Below are positions 50,701-64,000 of a stretch of 64,000 nucleotides of DNA, in pieces. A program made the position numbers and the translations under genes. The notes below the pieces were generated by a model. The model ran no database searches, had not been told where the DNA came from, and saw only the letters and a program-made list of their open reading frames with translations. The DNA is from Loxodes magnus. Lineage: Eukaryota; Ciliophora; Karyorelictea; Loxodida; Loxodidae. The stretch's first letter is position 1; every line of letters starts with the position of its first letter. The stretch lies in contig CAMPDV010000315.1 in NCBI GenBank assembly GCA_946699065.1, positions 248,001 to 312,000 of the forward strand. Reading direction: 5' to 3'.

Positions 50701-53700
50701 TTTCTTTTTTAAACTAATGCATAAAAAGAAAAGTCTATTTGATACCATAAAAATGATTAATAATGTAAAATAAGCATGATAATTAAGAATAAAAGTGAGT
50801 AGTTTTTTAATATTTTTGTTACTTTAAATTTAATTTAAAGAAATAAAGCAAAATAAAAAATTTTAAAAATATAAAGTTGAAATATTTTGAATTAAAATTA
50901 GTTATACCTTTTACATGCTAAAAGATAATAAAAATAAAATAAAAATTATTAAAAAAAGAATATAGATTAGTAAAGCTTACAAAACTACGTTAAAAATAAA
51001 TACAAAAAGAAAAAGAAAAATAATTGCTAAAATCGTAGAATATTAAAACTTATTTATAAATAAAATTATAGAAATGATTATAATAAAATTTGTAAAAAGC
51101 TTTTTAAATTATACAAAAGATTAAATTTATTTAAAATAAAACGCAAAAGTAAATAAATAAATGCTTATATGAAAATTATACAAAATTTAAATTAAATGAG
51201 TTTAAATAAAAATCTATAAAAAACAATTTTTTTATTATTTATCAAAAATCCATAAAAAATATCATCACATTAAAGTAAATAATAATAGTTCAAATATTTG
51301 CAAAATTTGGAGAAAAATTGTTTAAAAAATAATAAAAAAATGGAAAAACAGAGATGAAAATAATTATAAAAATAATAAAAAATTACAAAATAAATAATAA
51401 TAATAGAAGTAAAAATAATTATAAAAGTACTAGAAAAATAGTTGTATAAATATTTAGAAATTTAGCTGAATAAATAAATATAAAAAAAGTAATAAAAGTA
51501 GTTTAAGAATTTCTTCTTATTCTTTCTCTTCGTTTTAGTCCTCTTCTTGAACTTTTATGATTATAACTTGCTAGAGCACGAAAAATTTTTAATAGATATC
51601 AAATAATTGAACTGTAAAGTATGAAATATAAGCATAAATTAGCTTAAATGTTCTATTTATTTTTAAGAATTTATAATTAATATAAAAAGAAATTAATTTT
51701 TTATCTTTTTAGAAATAAAATTAAAGAAAAGGATGAAAACAAAAAATGATACAAATTCTTAAAAATACATGCATTAAATAAAAATTTATTTCAAAAATAT
51801 TTTATATAAATAATAGAGAAAATAAGAAATACTGACAAAAAGCAAAAAGGTAAGAAAATTTCTAAAATTTTCTTACGTAAAAAGGATTTAAGAATAATTT
51901 AGTAAAATAGGAAAAAACTTTATTTATAAAAATTAGAAAATGAAAAAATAATGAAAAAAAAAGAATAATAAAATTACAAAAAAAGTATGAAAAAGCAGAA
52001 AATTGTAAAGTAATTTTTTGTATAATTTAACTTATTTATTTTTGCTTTTATAAAATTTTCATTAATTTTGTTGCCCGTCAGCCAAACTTTCATACTGCTT
52101 TTGAGAACCCTCAGGGTAAGTTTGGCATTTCTCAACGGAGCTTATCCACCCTTCCCCGTGGTGGTATCTAGTGTGAGATTAATCGCAATGCAGTATACAC
52201 TGCACTAGATTATCTACTAGTTTGGTTGACGCTGACGACATCCATCTTATATATAATATAATATAATCTAAATAATTTTATAAAAAATTGTAATATTCAT
52301 ATTATTTTAAATTTTAAGTAAAAAATAGTTTTCTTTATATCCAATAAAGATACTTAAAATTAATATTTCATTCATACTAAAAAATGTTCCCTTATATTTA
52401 TGTTAAATCATTTTTTATATTTAAAATTATATTTTTTTATTTATATTGCTAGAAAACAAGAAATCTGAACCATAACTATAAATAAATAAAAATAGATAAA
52501 TTATGCTATTTTAAGTAACAAAATTAATAAACTTTTATTTGTTTTATTTTAGTAGTATGATGTTCTTATTTATTTTTAAGAACTAATTAAATCATAAAAG
52601 TTATTATATTAAATAATTTAAAATAAAATAATATTTAATTCGATATTTTTTTGTTGGTTATAAACCTTCAAAATTAATTTAGACATGCTAATTTATTTTC
52701 TTAAGATTAATAAATTAATAATAATAATATAATAAGTATAGATATATAATTGAAAAGATGGTGGGAGCTGAGAATGACCTTCGTGACCACACTTTCTGGT
52801 TTTATGATTAGGAACAAGTTCCTTTCCTGTCGCTGAGAAAGTCCCTGGTCAGAGTCATTTTCTGAAGGGAACGCTGTCTTTGAGATATCCGCTCTTGGTA
52901 GGGTTTGAAGCCTAGCTGCTCATAGCGATGGAGCTCCCTAGCAGCTGAGCCTGGAGCACAACAGGATATCCCCGTTATTCCATAAAAAAAGAGCGTCGGG
53001 TCGTGCAATCGGAAAGGAGTTTTTGGTCCAAAAACTTTTTTAGTTGAAATTAATTAATAAGTATAGATATAAAAGTAGTTAACTAATTACGTTCTTCTTC
53101 TATAGAAAAAATTTTAAAAAGTAAAATTTATTTTTAATTATGCATTAAATTATTTCTGATTCTACTAGAATTTCAGATTAAATACTAAAAATCTTTTTTA
53201 CGCATAAGTTAGATTAAAATGTGAAATTTATAAAATTTTAATTATTTTCTTATAGCTATTCTTTTAAGTGTTTAACTTTGTGCTTTAAATAAATTTTAGT
53301 CTTTTTTAAAAGTAAAAATTTGTCTTGAAATTATACTTTTAGAATTTAGAAACTTATTTTTAGTATAACTTTAAGAAATTCTTTATAATTATAATCTATT
53401 TAAAATATTTAAAACTATTTTACAAAAATTTAGATTAAGATATCATTAATTTAATATATAGTTCGCCTTTTGGCTTAATAGTGAAGTTTATTTATTAGTA
53501 TAATAATTTACTCTCATAATCTCACCTTTTTTTGTATTTAATCTCTTATTTGCTATTTATATTTTTTATTCAATTTTGCTTCTTTCTCCTCTTTTTTTCA
53601 TTTCCTGAGGGATAAAATTCAGTAGCTCTTTATTTAAATTCCTAGACTTTAAAATTTCACTAGATATTGCTTTTTATTATTTTTTTATCTTGGTCATTTC

Positions 53701-56700
53701 CATTACAAGTGTCAAACGGTCGTGAATGTAGTATCTTTTTTTGTTCAATGAAATAGTCTTTTCTGCTATTCTAATTCTATGGGGATTCCTTTCGAAGACA
53801 TCTATAAATTTTCTATTATTAATTGGAGTTTTGAATCAATCTCTACTCTATTTTTCTCGTCAGAAAATTTAGATTGATTTAATTTTTAAATAAATAATAA
53901 ACAATAAGAAATTAGATTAGAGAGCGTGTAGCACCTTAATGGCGCGCAGCTTTTTTAAAAAATTTTTTTAAAGTCATTAACATTATTTTTTGAAGTCTTC
54001 CATAGTACTAGCATCCTTTGTGAGTCTCATCTTCTTTAGGGCGTGGTCGGAATGCTTCCTAAGAGACCTTAGAATCTGACATCTTTCATCAATAGCATTA
54101 CTTGATGCCTCTTTAGTCTTTGTCTTCTCTCTTGGCTCCTGTCAAGATTCTTGTTCGGTTCTTCGACCATAGATATATCCTTTTACCAGACTTAAGTCAT
54201 TGCTAGTTGTAGGAATGCTCCTCCCCATTTATTTTCTATTATAATAAGAATGTTTTATTTACTCTATTTATATTATAATTATTTTTTAATTAAATACTGA
54301 AAAAATTTCAATATTCTAAATTTTAAAATTTATATTAACTTTATGATTATAAAAATTATTATTATTATTAAAATAGTTAAATCTGACAATTTTCGAAGAT
54401 TTTCACCTCTTCATGCCGGTCCCAGATTTCTCCAGGATTAAAAAATAGCTTATAAGTCTCTACATCTCTCTCCCCCACTTGTTCTTGTTGTCTCCAACTA
54501 TGTCTTCCGTTCAGCAAAGGTTTCTTCTATAAACATTTCCAAGCTAGTTCATGAATAATCTCTCTCTAATTTACTTTGCTATAGTTATCTCTTTTTCTTT
54601 TGTTACACTTGCTATTTCCTTTATTTTCTCAATACTGGTTCTTAAAATTTAGGAATTACTCACATCTTCTTCATAGGCGTTTCTCTGAATTACAATAGTA
54701 GCACCTTTTAACTACTTTGATTGACTCAGCCTTTTCTTCTTGTCAATTACCTCTATCAGCATTGGTTCACCTCTTTGCTCATTAAATTTTATTTGTTGTT
54801 GCAGTTTCTCTTCTATTTCTCCAAGCTATGATTATAAAAATTAATTCTAATTTTTTTTATAATTAAAGCATTATATAAAAATAATCTAATTTTACTATTT
54901 TAATTTTATATTACTAAAGTTATCTTTTATATGTAATGATATTAAATTTTTATAGTTCTATAAAGATTTTTATTTTCTTATTTCTTATTACTAATTTTTT
55001 ATCTTTAGTTCAAATTACATTTTTTTAATTCACTCTACTTGAAATAAAAGTAGTTTATTAAATAAAACTATATAGAAACCATAAAAATATCTGCAAGCTA
55101 AATTTGTTTTGCTATCAATTTTCTAATTTTTCTATATAATCTATGTTTGAGTTAGTATTAAATAAAATTTGACAAGCGAGTAAAATGGTATTATCATATA
55201 GATGAAAATTAGTGTAATATATACTAAAATAAAAAAAACATTCTTAAAGATATTTTTTTGATAGATTTTTCTTTTCTTAAAGTAATATAAAAAAAACTTT
55301 ATAAATCATAAATATAATAAATACTTTTATAAGTCTAAAATAAGAAGTAAATCCTTTTTTTGACTTTAAGTTAAAAATATTATGAAAAAAGCGTAAAATT
55401 AAAAATTATTTTACGTCTAAAATTAAAACTTTTCTTCATTTTAATTGATTAATTAATTTGATTGAAAACAAAAGTTTTTTAAGTTTTTTATAAATTTTCT
55501 GAATAAGAAAAATAATATTTTATAGAAATAAAGGTAAAAGCTTATTAAAAATACTAATCAAAAGCAAAATTACAATTAAATATGATAAGTTTGAATAAAA
55601 AAAAGAATAATTAGTTAAACTAAAAGTTAAAGAACTCCCATCATGAAAACTATTTAAAAAAAGTTTAGCAGAATTTGCACTATGAGTAAGTATTAAGAAT
55701 GGATGAATTAACTTATATAAATAAAATGATTACAAGAAAAAAATTTTAAAACTAAAATAAAATTATTAAAATAAAAATAAATAAATTGCATTGTAATATT
55801 TAATTCATACTAAAGTACTGAAAAAAAGATATAAAAAATAAAAATAAAAAAAATTTCAATCTTGAAAAGTAAAATAACTCTTGAAAAAATAATACAGAAA
55901 AAATTTAAAGTTTTCAGTTTTTTAATAAAGGAGAGAGAAAATACTGATAAGATTTCTGAGAAAAGTAAAGTGAAGAAGAAAAGCAAGAATGAGATATGAT
56001 AATAATTTGAAGGCAGATAAGGCATTATTTTGAGTTATTTAATAAAGGAGAGGGAAAAGACTGACAAGATTTCAGAGAAAAGTAAAATGAAGAAGAAAAG
56101 CAAGGAGAGATTCTGATATTTAGGCTTTTAACAATTGCTTCAACAAGTAATAATGATTAAAAACTTAAGTGTATGCTTAAGCTAAAAAGATAATTAGAAA
56201 CGTTTATTGGAGAGCTTTTATATCCAAATATATAACTTTTTCAAGAGTAAAATATTTTAGATTGTCTTTTGAGTCAACAATATTTTCTTAGGCTTTTTTT
56301 AATTCTATATAAATTTTAATCTATTTCATATAACAATAATTTTTTTAATCATTTTTATCTCTTAAAACCTCTTTTTTCTAACTCGCTCACTTTTAAAAGT
56401 GTAAGCAACGTTTAAATTGTTTAGAAACATTTAAATTTTTTATTGGCTTCTTTCAATTTTTTATCTTAAATTGACTAAAGAATAAAAAGACAGAAGATTC
56501 CTTAATAACATGTTTAAAATATTTTTACTAATTTTTTATTTTTTTGTTTCGTTAATTGTTAATTACATAATCAAAAAAATTATAAACAAATGCAAATACT
56601 TTTCATAATCATTATGCTATTCTCAACGATTTCTCTATCTATAGGCAGATCAACGATTTTTTGAATTATTTTATTCAAAACATCATTCAGCCTGTAGAAG

Positions 56701-59700
56701 TCCAAATACAGTCTTATTCCTTGCACATATTTCATTTTTTTAATCTCATTGCTAAATTCAGTCTGCTTAAGTTGAAATTCACTTTTTGGTTCTTTTATTT
56801 AGTTCATAAAAATTAGTTCTATTAAAGAATTTACTGATCAATACATTTTTCGACTCAACTATAAATTTTCCTAGTATTTTACTGAATTTCTAGAAATTTC
56901 CCTTCAGTTTTATGTATTGTTATCTTTCTATCTTTGATTATCTTAAGCAATCTTAGATTTCGCTTCTTTTATATATGCTGAATTATTCATTTTAAGTTAT
57001 CCTACTTACATTCTTATTGATTTTATTATTTATTCTTACAGATTATTGAAAGGCTCGCTCGTCTAAGAATTTATTTACTATTCTAACTATCTTTCTTCTT
57101 TAACTTTTCTTCTAAAATGAAGAGACGAATGAAAGAAAATTTGAAAGATTTTTGGCAGACATCTATCAATGTATTAATGCCTTTTTATAGAAATTTTATC
57201 TTCTTTTAAACCTCAAGCATCTTATTTTTCTTTATTTAACTTTAATAAATAAACAATTAATTACATTTCATAAATTTTTATAAATATATGCTTATAAAAT
57301 TCTTATTTACAATACTCTCAAATCTACTAACCTGATAGCTCTAATTAATAAGAAGTTTCTTTCTTTATTCAATTTTATAATTTTTAATCTTATATTTAAT
57401 TTAAGGACTTTTTAGTTTATTTATCTTGGATATTTTAAATGTAAAATCTTTTATTAACTGATTAAACCTTTTATCTTGGATTCTACAAAACATATTTTTT
57501 TGAATTAACTTAGGAGTTTTATTTCTAAAGACTAAAAGTAACTCAGCATTGATAGAATAACTTCTCTCTCGTGGACTAAGCACTTTTTATCTTACAAACT
57601 ACTAATTTTACTAGATTTTTTTTAATAGGTAACTAGTGAAAATCTGTTTCTTCCTATGACACTTATATTATTAGGAAAACTTTGATTTTAAGATACTTCT
57701 AGAGTAAATAAATCTCATAACATTAAAAGGAGAAGTTTTTTGACAGAATTTTTTCTAATTCTTAATATTTAGAATATGATTTAATCATAGTCTATAATAA
57801 GTTTTAAAAGTAAGAATTTAGCAAATATTAAGGATTTATTTTATAATTAAAAAGATGGTGGGAGCTGAGATTGACCTTCTGAATCATACTTTCTGGTTTT
57901 ATGGCTAGGAACAAGTTCCTTTCCTGTCGCTGAGAAAGTTCCTGGTCAAAGTCAACCTTTGCAAGGGAACGCCTTCCTTTTGATTATCCACTACTAGTAG
58001 GGGCTTGAAGCCTGGCTGCCCATAGCGATGGAGCTCCCTGGCAGCTGCTTTTCGAAAGCAACAGGATATCCCCGTTATCCCATGAAGGGAGTGTTGGGGT
58101 CGTTAAACTGCAAGAAGTTGCAGTCCAAAACTCTTTAAGTTTAAATTAATTATCTAAGGATTTATTTTCATAGATTTTGGTAATTTTTATTTTTTTAGAG
58201 TATATTTAGTAACAAATTTTATAAATTTTAAGAGAGTTTATAAAAGCATGATTTAAAAAGCTATTTTAATGTACTCATTCATTTTAAGTTTCATATAGTT
58301 ATTTCTACTGTTTAATTTATTTTTAGTAAAAGAGCAGTATATCTTTTAATAGATGTATCTACAAATTAATCATTTTTTTGCGAAGCAAACAAAAAATTTA
58401 CCTAAATTATTTCTTCATTGTAGGACTTTATTAGTTAGCATTTTATTATTTTATTAATTCTTAAATATTAATTATCGCTATAAGGATATAAATGCTTTGT
58501 TTAATATTATTTATATAAGTTATTATTTAATATCATGTTTTCAGTTATCTATTTTTATTGTTGCTATCTCTATTTATAAAATTTATCTTTTTAGGGTTTG
58601 TTTAAGAGTTATCTAATTAATAAATCTTTTATATAGAAGATTATAGGTTTAATTTCAAATGAATTTTATTAATGCTTTTTATCTCCTTAATTTTTTTCTC
58701 GGTAATTTTTATTGTTAAACTTTAAATTATATAACAAATTTTAGATTTGAGGTTATCAAAATATTTTTAAATATATATAGAATTTTAGTTATATATGGAT
58801 TAATTAGTTTTTTTAACTATCAATCCATAAAGTTAGCATTATTAATTATGGTATGAAGTAAGGTTACTTTATTTGATATATTAAGATTGCTATTCTTTTA
58901 ATTTAAGTTTGAAAGTTTAGACAATTAAATCTTTATTTTTTATATAGCAGCAAGCATTAAAACTATCTTTTATGAATTTAGTTTGATGCAGATTTTTAAG
59001 ATTTATAGGTTGCTATGGTTAAGTTTTCTTACTTATAGTTCTAATTATTGCTTTTTAAATTGATATAGAAGTTAGCTTTTTTTGAGCTAAGTTTGATTAG
59101 AGTCTACACTACTTTACTAAGTTAATTTCCTAATATTAAATTTCACAATTACGAAAAAAGCTTATTTTAGTTATCGCTAGTTAGCAAATTAAGTTAGGCT
59201 CTTTTTTCTTAAATTTTACAAATATAATTTAATTAAAATTTAAAAATGGTTTCGACTATCGATTAGGATTATATTATCTAAGCCTAAAAAATCAAAAAGG
59301 TAGAAGAGATAGCGAAAGGTGGCTTTGGAGTAGTTTATAAAGGTTTATTGCAAGGCTGTACTGAGGTAGCGATCAAAGAATTATATAACTAAGCTTTATC
59401 TGTAGCGGCTAAGTAAGATCTGGAATAAGAAATATCAATTTAGTAAAAAATGCATCATCCAAACATAGTTTCTTTGTATGGATATATTGTCAGTAGCCTT
59501 TATGTTTGGTAATGGAGTATTTACCCTAAAACTTATATTAGCTAATACATAACAAATAGGAAATACCTTGGGAAATTCGTTATAAAATAAGTCTAGAAAT
59601 TGCAGTTGGGCTTGAGTATATACACGGCAAAAGCATTATTCATAGAGATCTTAAGACTAACATTATCTTATTAGATATTTAGTTAAGAGCAAAAATTACC

Positions 59701-62700
59701 GATTTTGGATTATCGAGAGTGAGGACTGAATCTAGATCGATGGAATCATTAAAATAAGTTGGTAATTTTCGTTGGATGCTCCTAAGCTGATGTGTTTAAA
59801 ACCCAAGTACAGTAGATAATCAGATATATTTGTTTTAGGTGTAATTTTTTGGGAAATAGCCGCGAGAAAAATTCCATTTTAAGAATCTGAAGTTCTCTAT
59901 ATTGAGAGAGGAGTTAGATAAGGCGAGAGAGAAGAAATACCTAAAGATTGTCATTCAGAATATGCAAAACTCATTCAAGGTTGTTGGTTATAAAACCCAA
60001 ATGAAAGAATTAGCTTGGAGTCTATGCAAAACACTCTGTAAAGCATTTAATAATATTCGATCTTAAAGAGTCAATAAAAAGAAGAAGTAAAGCAAGTGAA
60101 CCCATAATTCGATTTCAAATAGGAAACTTATAGATTTAATAAAAAAAATAAATAAAGATAACTACTGAACCCATAATGTATTATCAAATAAATTATGACT
60201 AATCTTTAGGTAATTGATTAATATTTTAGACTAAATAATGACGGGTCATTCTAATTGAGTTAGATCTGTAGCTTTAACAAGTGACTAAAATCAATAGTCT
60301 CCGGAAGTGAGGATAAAGCGATAAAGATCTGGTCTTTCCATCTGGTCAGCTTATTCGAACTCTATAGGGCATACTGGTGGTGTTTACAGTATTCAAATTA
60401 ATAATGATTCTAAGTTTATATTTTCTGGATCCTATGATAAAACAATTAAGATTTGAAATTTTAATATGGGTGAATGCATATAGACTTTATAAGGACATAC
60501 TGCTTGCATAAATTCTATAGCACTGAGTAAGGACAATAGATGGTTGATATCTGGAGCCGATGACAACACTGTAAGAAAATGGAAAGTTGCGTACTGAGTG
60601 AAAATGCACATTTAAAGTTTAAATTTAAGATTAAAGTAAATTATTTAAGTTATCTAAAGTCTTTTAAGTTATTATTTTATCTAAGTTAATAAGGTTCTAA
60701 ATTTTACTAATTTTCTCATTAAAGTTAAAGTTAATTTGTGTTATAAGTTATTTAGTTATTAAAAAAAGGTCGTCTGTTCTTACGTAAATTAAGTTAAAGG
60801 AAATTAAGTAGGTTACATGAATTGTGTCTTTATTTTTTTTCGAAGTAAGTTAGGCAGAAAGTGATTAGATATTATATTATAAAAATAGAAAAAAATGGAA
60901 AATTTCTTGCAATAAGTCTCTTCTTAAAAAGATTCATCTTAGTCAAAATATGATTAATAAAAGGTACTTAAGAACTTCAAGTTATGCAATTAGAAGAAAA
61001 ATTCAACCAATTCGCAGCAGACCCACTATAATCTATTATTTACTTATTAATATTATCTTTAATTATGTATTTAAAAACTGATAATTAAAACAGTTTAAGC
61101 TTTTTTAAATTTAAATTTTTTTGATTATTATTTTTGATTAAATGTTTATAAAAAAATTGCTAAGTAGAATTTACATTTTTTTTTAACTAAGTCATTAAAA
61201 AAAATTTTGAGATAGCCTAATAAAATTATATTTAAATCTTATTTAATTTTCTTGTTTTAGTATTTATATTTCTTTATAAATATAGCTATAAATTTTTAAC
61301 TTTAAAATACGTTATTTTTCGTTTGAATTTTTTTCAAAGTAAGTCTGAAAATTTCATGTAATTTCTAGGTATATAAAAAAATTTTACGATAGTAAAAATT
61401 GATATACATTTTCTTGCTAAAGGAAAAAAATGGATAAAAGTTTAAGATATTAAAAAAGTCAAATTCTTTCTGTTAAGAACTAATACAAGTAAATAGACTT
61501 GAAAAATAGTGGTCAACTAAGAAAAATAGTGTAAAGACCTACACTAAAATTTGGAATGCCTAATTAATCAACTGAGAGATGTTTAATAACAATTTAAAAA
61601 ACTTAAAACAAATTTTAGAATAAATAAGCAAACTTGATTTCAATTACTATTTTAAAATTCCTCTGAAAATGATAGCTAAGTTTAGTCAGAAAATTGAACG
61701 ATTATTATCAGACTCATGAAGATTAAGTACAAACCTTAAGAGGACTAAAATTATCGGTAAATTTTAAAGAAGCTATTTTTATCAAAAAATATAATTTTAA
61801 ATAAAAAAAATGATATTTCAATTTCAGAAATAAATTATACCTCCTATGTATAAATTATTAGTATTTTCAAAAAAACTCTTATTGTGTAAATCACTGAGCG
61901 AATAAAAAAAAATTTAATTTTTAGTAGTATTGATTAGTATTTTATCTGAGTTAAAAACATTTAAAACTTATTTGAAATAAAATGTATTTAAAATTTATTC
62001 CATTGATACTTTATCTAAAAAATAAAATTAAAAATTAAAAAAAATTCAGCTTTATTCATTAAATACCAAAAACCAAATAAAAAAAATCTCAATAAATGAA
62101 TATAAATATACAAAGACATAATCTAAATAAATTAATTTTAAAACTTAATATCCTTTAGAAAATAATGCCAAGGAGTATTAAGATCTTTAAAATAACTAAG
62201 AAAGATAAACATAAAATATATATATATTTAATAAAAAAAGACATTAAATTGTATTAAAAAAACTTTAATAATATATATTTATTCAGATTTATCTAATTTA
62301 ATACCAAATTTCTAGATCGTAAAATTGAATTAGTATTTAATAAGTTCCTCAACTCTCAACTCGCAATCCTCCACTTCCTCACAGTCTTGTCAGCAGCTCC
62401 AGATACTAATCAATTATTGTCCTTACTCAATGCTATAGAATTTATTTTAAGTGTATGTCCTTAAAGAGTCTAGATACATTCACCAGTATTAAAATTCCAT
62501 ATTTTGATTGACTTGTCATAAGAACCAGAAAATATAACACTTGAATCAGTACTAAGCTGAACACTACGTACAGCATCTGCATGACCTTGCAGAGTACGAA
62601 TACATTATCCAGTAGAGAAATCCCATATCTTAATTGAATTGTCACCCGAACCTGATATTATATACTTATTATTCAAAGACAAAATTGCCGATAAAACTAA

Positions 62701-64000
62701 TCTTGAGTGCTCAGAAAGAGTTCTAATAAGCTGATCAGTCTGGAAATCTCAAATCTTTATCGTTGTATCTGAAGATGCAGATACAATTCATTTCTGGTCA
62801 TGTGCTATAGCTACCGAGAAAACTGAATTCGAATGTCCAGTCAAAGTTCTCATACAGATTCCAGTCATGAAATCCCAGATCTTTATCGTTGAATCGTCAC
62901 TTCCTGATACAATTCATTTCTGGTCACTTGTTATTGCTACCGAGATAATTCACTTCGTATGCCCAGTCAAATTTCTCGTACTGCTTCCAGTCTTGAATCT
63001 CCAGATCTTGATCGTTTTATCGGAACTTCCAGATACAATTAATTTCTGGTCACTTATTATTGCTATCGAGCTAACCAAGCCCATAAGTCCAGTCCAAGTT
63101 CTCTTACAGCTTCCAGTCTGGAAATTCCAGATTTTTATCGTCCTGTCGTTACTTCCCGATACAATTCATTTCTAGTTACCTGCTATTGCTACCGAGTTAA
63201 CGTATTCCGTATGTCCAGTAAAGACTTAGTCTAAAATATTAAAGAAATACCTTTACTTTTGTCGTAGCTGATCTTATTAACAAGTTTTTAGAAGCACAAA
63301 TTTGGTAAGATTTCGTATTTAAATAGAAGAAGAGACATTTTTCCAAGGGAATCATTTCTTTATCTTAAGAGTTTTCGTAAAAACAAACTTTTAGCAAATT
63401 GCATTTCTTTTTTTTCCATTTTTATTTGTATAACTTACTTTAATAATTGCTAAATTAAAGTAATTCATATAAATTATCTATTACAATTTTAATTATTTTT
63501 TATATCTTTTTACTTTTAAATAAAAGGATAAATTATTATAGATAGTAATGCAACAATTTTTATCAAAAAAAGTATCTTCTAAAAAGGCTGCAATTCAATC
63601 AAGTTATGATCAATAAAAAATACTTTAAGAACTCCAAACTATGTAATTAGAAAATTTTAAACTCAAAAGAAACAGTATAAGAACTCGAAAGGAAAATTGA
63701 ATACTTGATGATTAGATAATAATAACAAAAAATTGAAAATAAAGAATCAGAAAATATTAGAATAGAAGAACTAGAAACAAATTCAACCAAATTGCAGAGT
63801 AAACTGAAAACATTTTCCTCTAAAAATTATCGATGAATGAACCAATGGATGCTGAACAGCAAACTCCAACAATTATATTCCCATTCGGAAAATTATGACA
63901 TGCTGATATTGCAAGATACCTGGACATAAAGAACGGAATTTTTAACATTTTAGACTTAAAGAAAAAAGAATTATAGAAAAATAATGGGAGAATTTATTGT

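Overview
The window reads as nuclear DNA of a ciliate that uses a 'stopless' genetic code. Clear eukaryotic protein families (protein kinase, WD40, TPR, fructose-bisphosphate aldolase, reverse transcriptase, zinc knuckle) are only readable if TAA and TAG mean Gln and TGA means Trp. TGA replaces invariant Trp in kinase, WD40, aldolase and reverse transcriptase motifs. Every ORF whose end I could place also ends on TGA, never on TAA or TAG. That dual use matches the karyorelict code (NCBI table 27, Loxodes-like) better than the Condylostoma code (table 28). The genus is inference. Because every frame is open under this code, I called genes by conserved motifs, ATG starts and unbroken frame, and coordinates of weak genes are approximate.

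Layout. 1-1.9 kb: a broken rDNA unit on the minus strand (5' end of 28S, 5.8S, 3' half of 18S). 2.1-2.7 kb: a small basic ORF. 2.7-6.4 kb: a degenerate endonuclease/RT LINE (family B, minus). 7.2-8.0 kb: a gag-like zinc-knuckle retroposon. 8-10.2 kb: decayed coding sequence with a TPR. 11.2-13.8 kb: an intact TPR/protein-kinase gene. 15-15.7 kb: an unrecognised coding candidate. 16.7-17.8 kb: a decayed class I aldolase. 18.6-20.9 kb: weak coding signal. 21.8-23.3 kb: tandem repeats. 23.6-26.1 kb: an intact RING/coiled-coil/pentapeptide/WD40 gene. 26.5-28.4 kb: short retroposons and a coiled-coil ORF.

28.4-55.5 kb is built of nested inverted duplications. Palindrome P1 (29.5-38.4 kb) has two 3.3 kb arms, each with a family A LINE and a short element. 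The wider, older palindrome P2 (38.4-41.5 and 53.1-55.5 kb) encloses an 11.5 kb loop that holds one intact 2111-residue membrane protein gene (beta-helix, Cys-rich and multi-pass domains) and a small ORF beside it. Two copies of a GC-rich structured RNA element (family D, 52.8 and 57.9 kb) show compensatory base changes. 56.6-64 kb: a small helical ORF, a frameshifted kinase/WD40 gene, a small ORF, an intact 7-blade WD40 gene (minus) and, divergent from it, a coiled-coil gene running off the window.

The intact host genes are signalling or scaffold types (TPR-kinase, RING-WD40, WD40) and one large surface protein. They are islands in retroposon-rich, very AT-rich DNA.
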